A DNA stretch of 6,319 nt, from contig CALFEM010000252.1 of assembly GCA_937950105.1 (NCBI GenBank), positions 1 through 6,319 on the forward strand, written 5' to 3'. Of this stretch, positions 5,925 to 6,319 are shown in pieces (position 1 is the first letter of the stretch; the number at the start of each line of letters is the position of its first letter). The stretch comes from an uncultured Alphaproteobacteria bacterium (GTDB lineage: Bacteria; Pseudomonadota; Alphaproteobacteria; Rhizobiales; Hyphomicrobiaceae). The notes under the pieces were generated by a model. That model was not told the DNA's origin. It saw only the letters and a list, made by a program, of their open reading frames with translations, and ran no database searches. A program made the position numbers and the translations under genes.

Positions 5925-6319
5925 ATGGCCAGCACGAGAGCGAGTGCAGCGAGCTTCCTGGCAGCCACCCTGGCCATGGCGTACGGGACGATTGCGCAGG
6001 CGTATGATCCCTTGGCGTTGCGCGCCGGTCCGGTGCTGACCATCTGTTATCCACCCTTTCTGGCGGTGATGATCCCGCTGCTGTTCGCGCTGCTCTCCGC
6101 TTTGCTGCTGTGGAGCGTGCTGCCATTCTGGGCGGCGGCGCTGGCGGGGATCGGCATCAGCGCGATGGCGTCGGGCAAATGGCTCAACAAGCTGGTCGTG
6201 CCATGGCTGCTGCGCTTTACCTATTATCACCACACGCTCGCCGCTGGCGGACCGGGCGACGCGCTGGACGCGCGGCTCGATGCCTTTGCCCGGCGCATAG
6301 CCGAGGAACTGGATGAACC
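5925..6319 (+). CDS. Membrane protein, 3' end cut by window edge
   Basis: The frame is open from ATG 5925 to the last base (131 complete codons), so the C-terminus is missing. An in-frame stop at 5883 and no other start codon in between fix the ATG; only a distant GAAGGGG (5904-5910) could serve as ribosome site, 14 bases upstream. Residues about 8-26 (SFLAATLAMAYGTIAQA) are a signal peptide or first helix. About 39-63 (FLAVMIPLLFALLSALLLW) and 67-83 (PFWAAALAGIGISAMAS) are membrane helices. From about 94 the chain becomes soluble and helical (RLDAFARRIAEELDE), so a soluble domain likely follows beyond the window. The family was not identified. The 28-base gap from the phosphoribosyltransferase-like gene, same strand, indicates cotranscription. 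Confidence 0.78.
   Translation, partial: MASTRASAASFLAATLAMAYGTIAQAYDPLALRAGPVLTICYPPFLAVMIPLLFALLSALLLWSVLPFWAAALAGIGISAMASGKWLNKLVVPWLLRFTYYHHTLAAGGPGDALDARLDAFARRIAEELDE

Noticed and set aside
5622..6233. 203-codon minus-strand ORF across the end of the PRTase-like gene and the membrane-protein gene
   Set aside because: Arg/Gln/Ala-rich translation without hydrophobic core; the plus strand has clear helices and coherent coding.

Overview
The window looks like a piece of a GC-rich alphaproteobacterial chromosome, most likely from the order Hyphomicrobiales (Rhizobiales). Codons are strongly G/C-ending, and the BON-domain protein at the left end resembles the N-terminal half of the BON/OmpA-type envelope proteins of that group. 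Genus cannot be read from the sequence. The left end is artificial: bases 1-45 are an Illumina TruSeq adapter joined directly to genomic DNA, so this is the edge of a draft contig.

Layout. (1) 1-45: adapter. (2) 46-549, minus: 5' part of a membrane-anchored BON-domain protein, cut by the contig end. (3) 550-1022: divergent intergenic region with a relatively AT-rich island, a minus-strand promoter candidate and competing hairpins. (4) 1023-1310, plus: small protein with two membrane helices. (5) 1311-1616: gap with a possible terminator hairpin. (6) 1617-4325, plus: the main gene, a roughly 900-residue protein with five acidic-Arg-Thr-Val-Ile motifs in a disordered N-terminal region, one membrane helix and about 14 TPR repeats. 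(7) 4463-4741, minus and convergent: small secreted protein with four cysteines. (8) 4913-5896, plus: protein with a phosphoribosyltransferase-like motif, unrecognised. (9) 5925 to the end, plus: membrane protein cut by the window edge, 28 bases downstream and probably in one operon with (8).

How they fit together. Most products are predicted to be in the envelope (BON protein, small membrane protein, TPR protein, secreted Cys protein, terminal membrane protein). The 4913-5896 product has no obvious export signal. No RNA gene, CRISPR array, transposase, integrase or phage gene is visible. The most intriguing element is the N-terminal region of the TPR protein: its five threonine motifs look like phosphothreonine/FHA docking sites, suggesting a transmembrane scaffold controlled by a Ser/Thr kinase. 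This is inference, since no kinase or FHA gene lies in the window.
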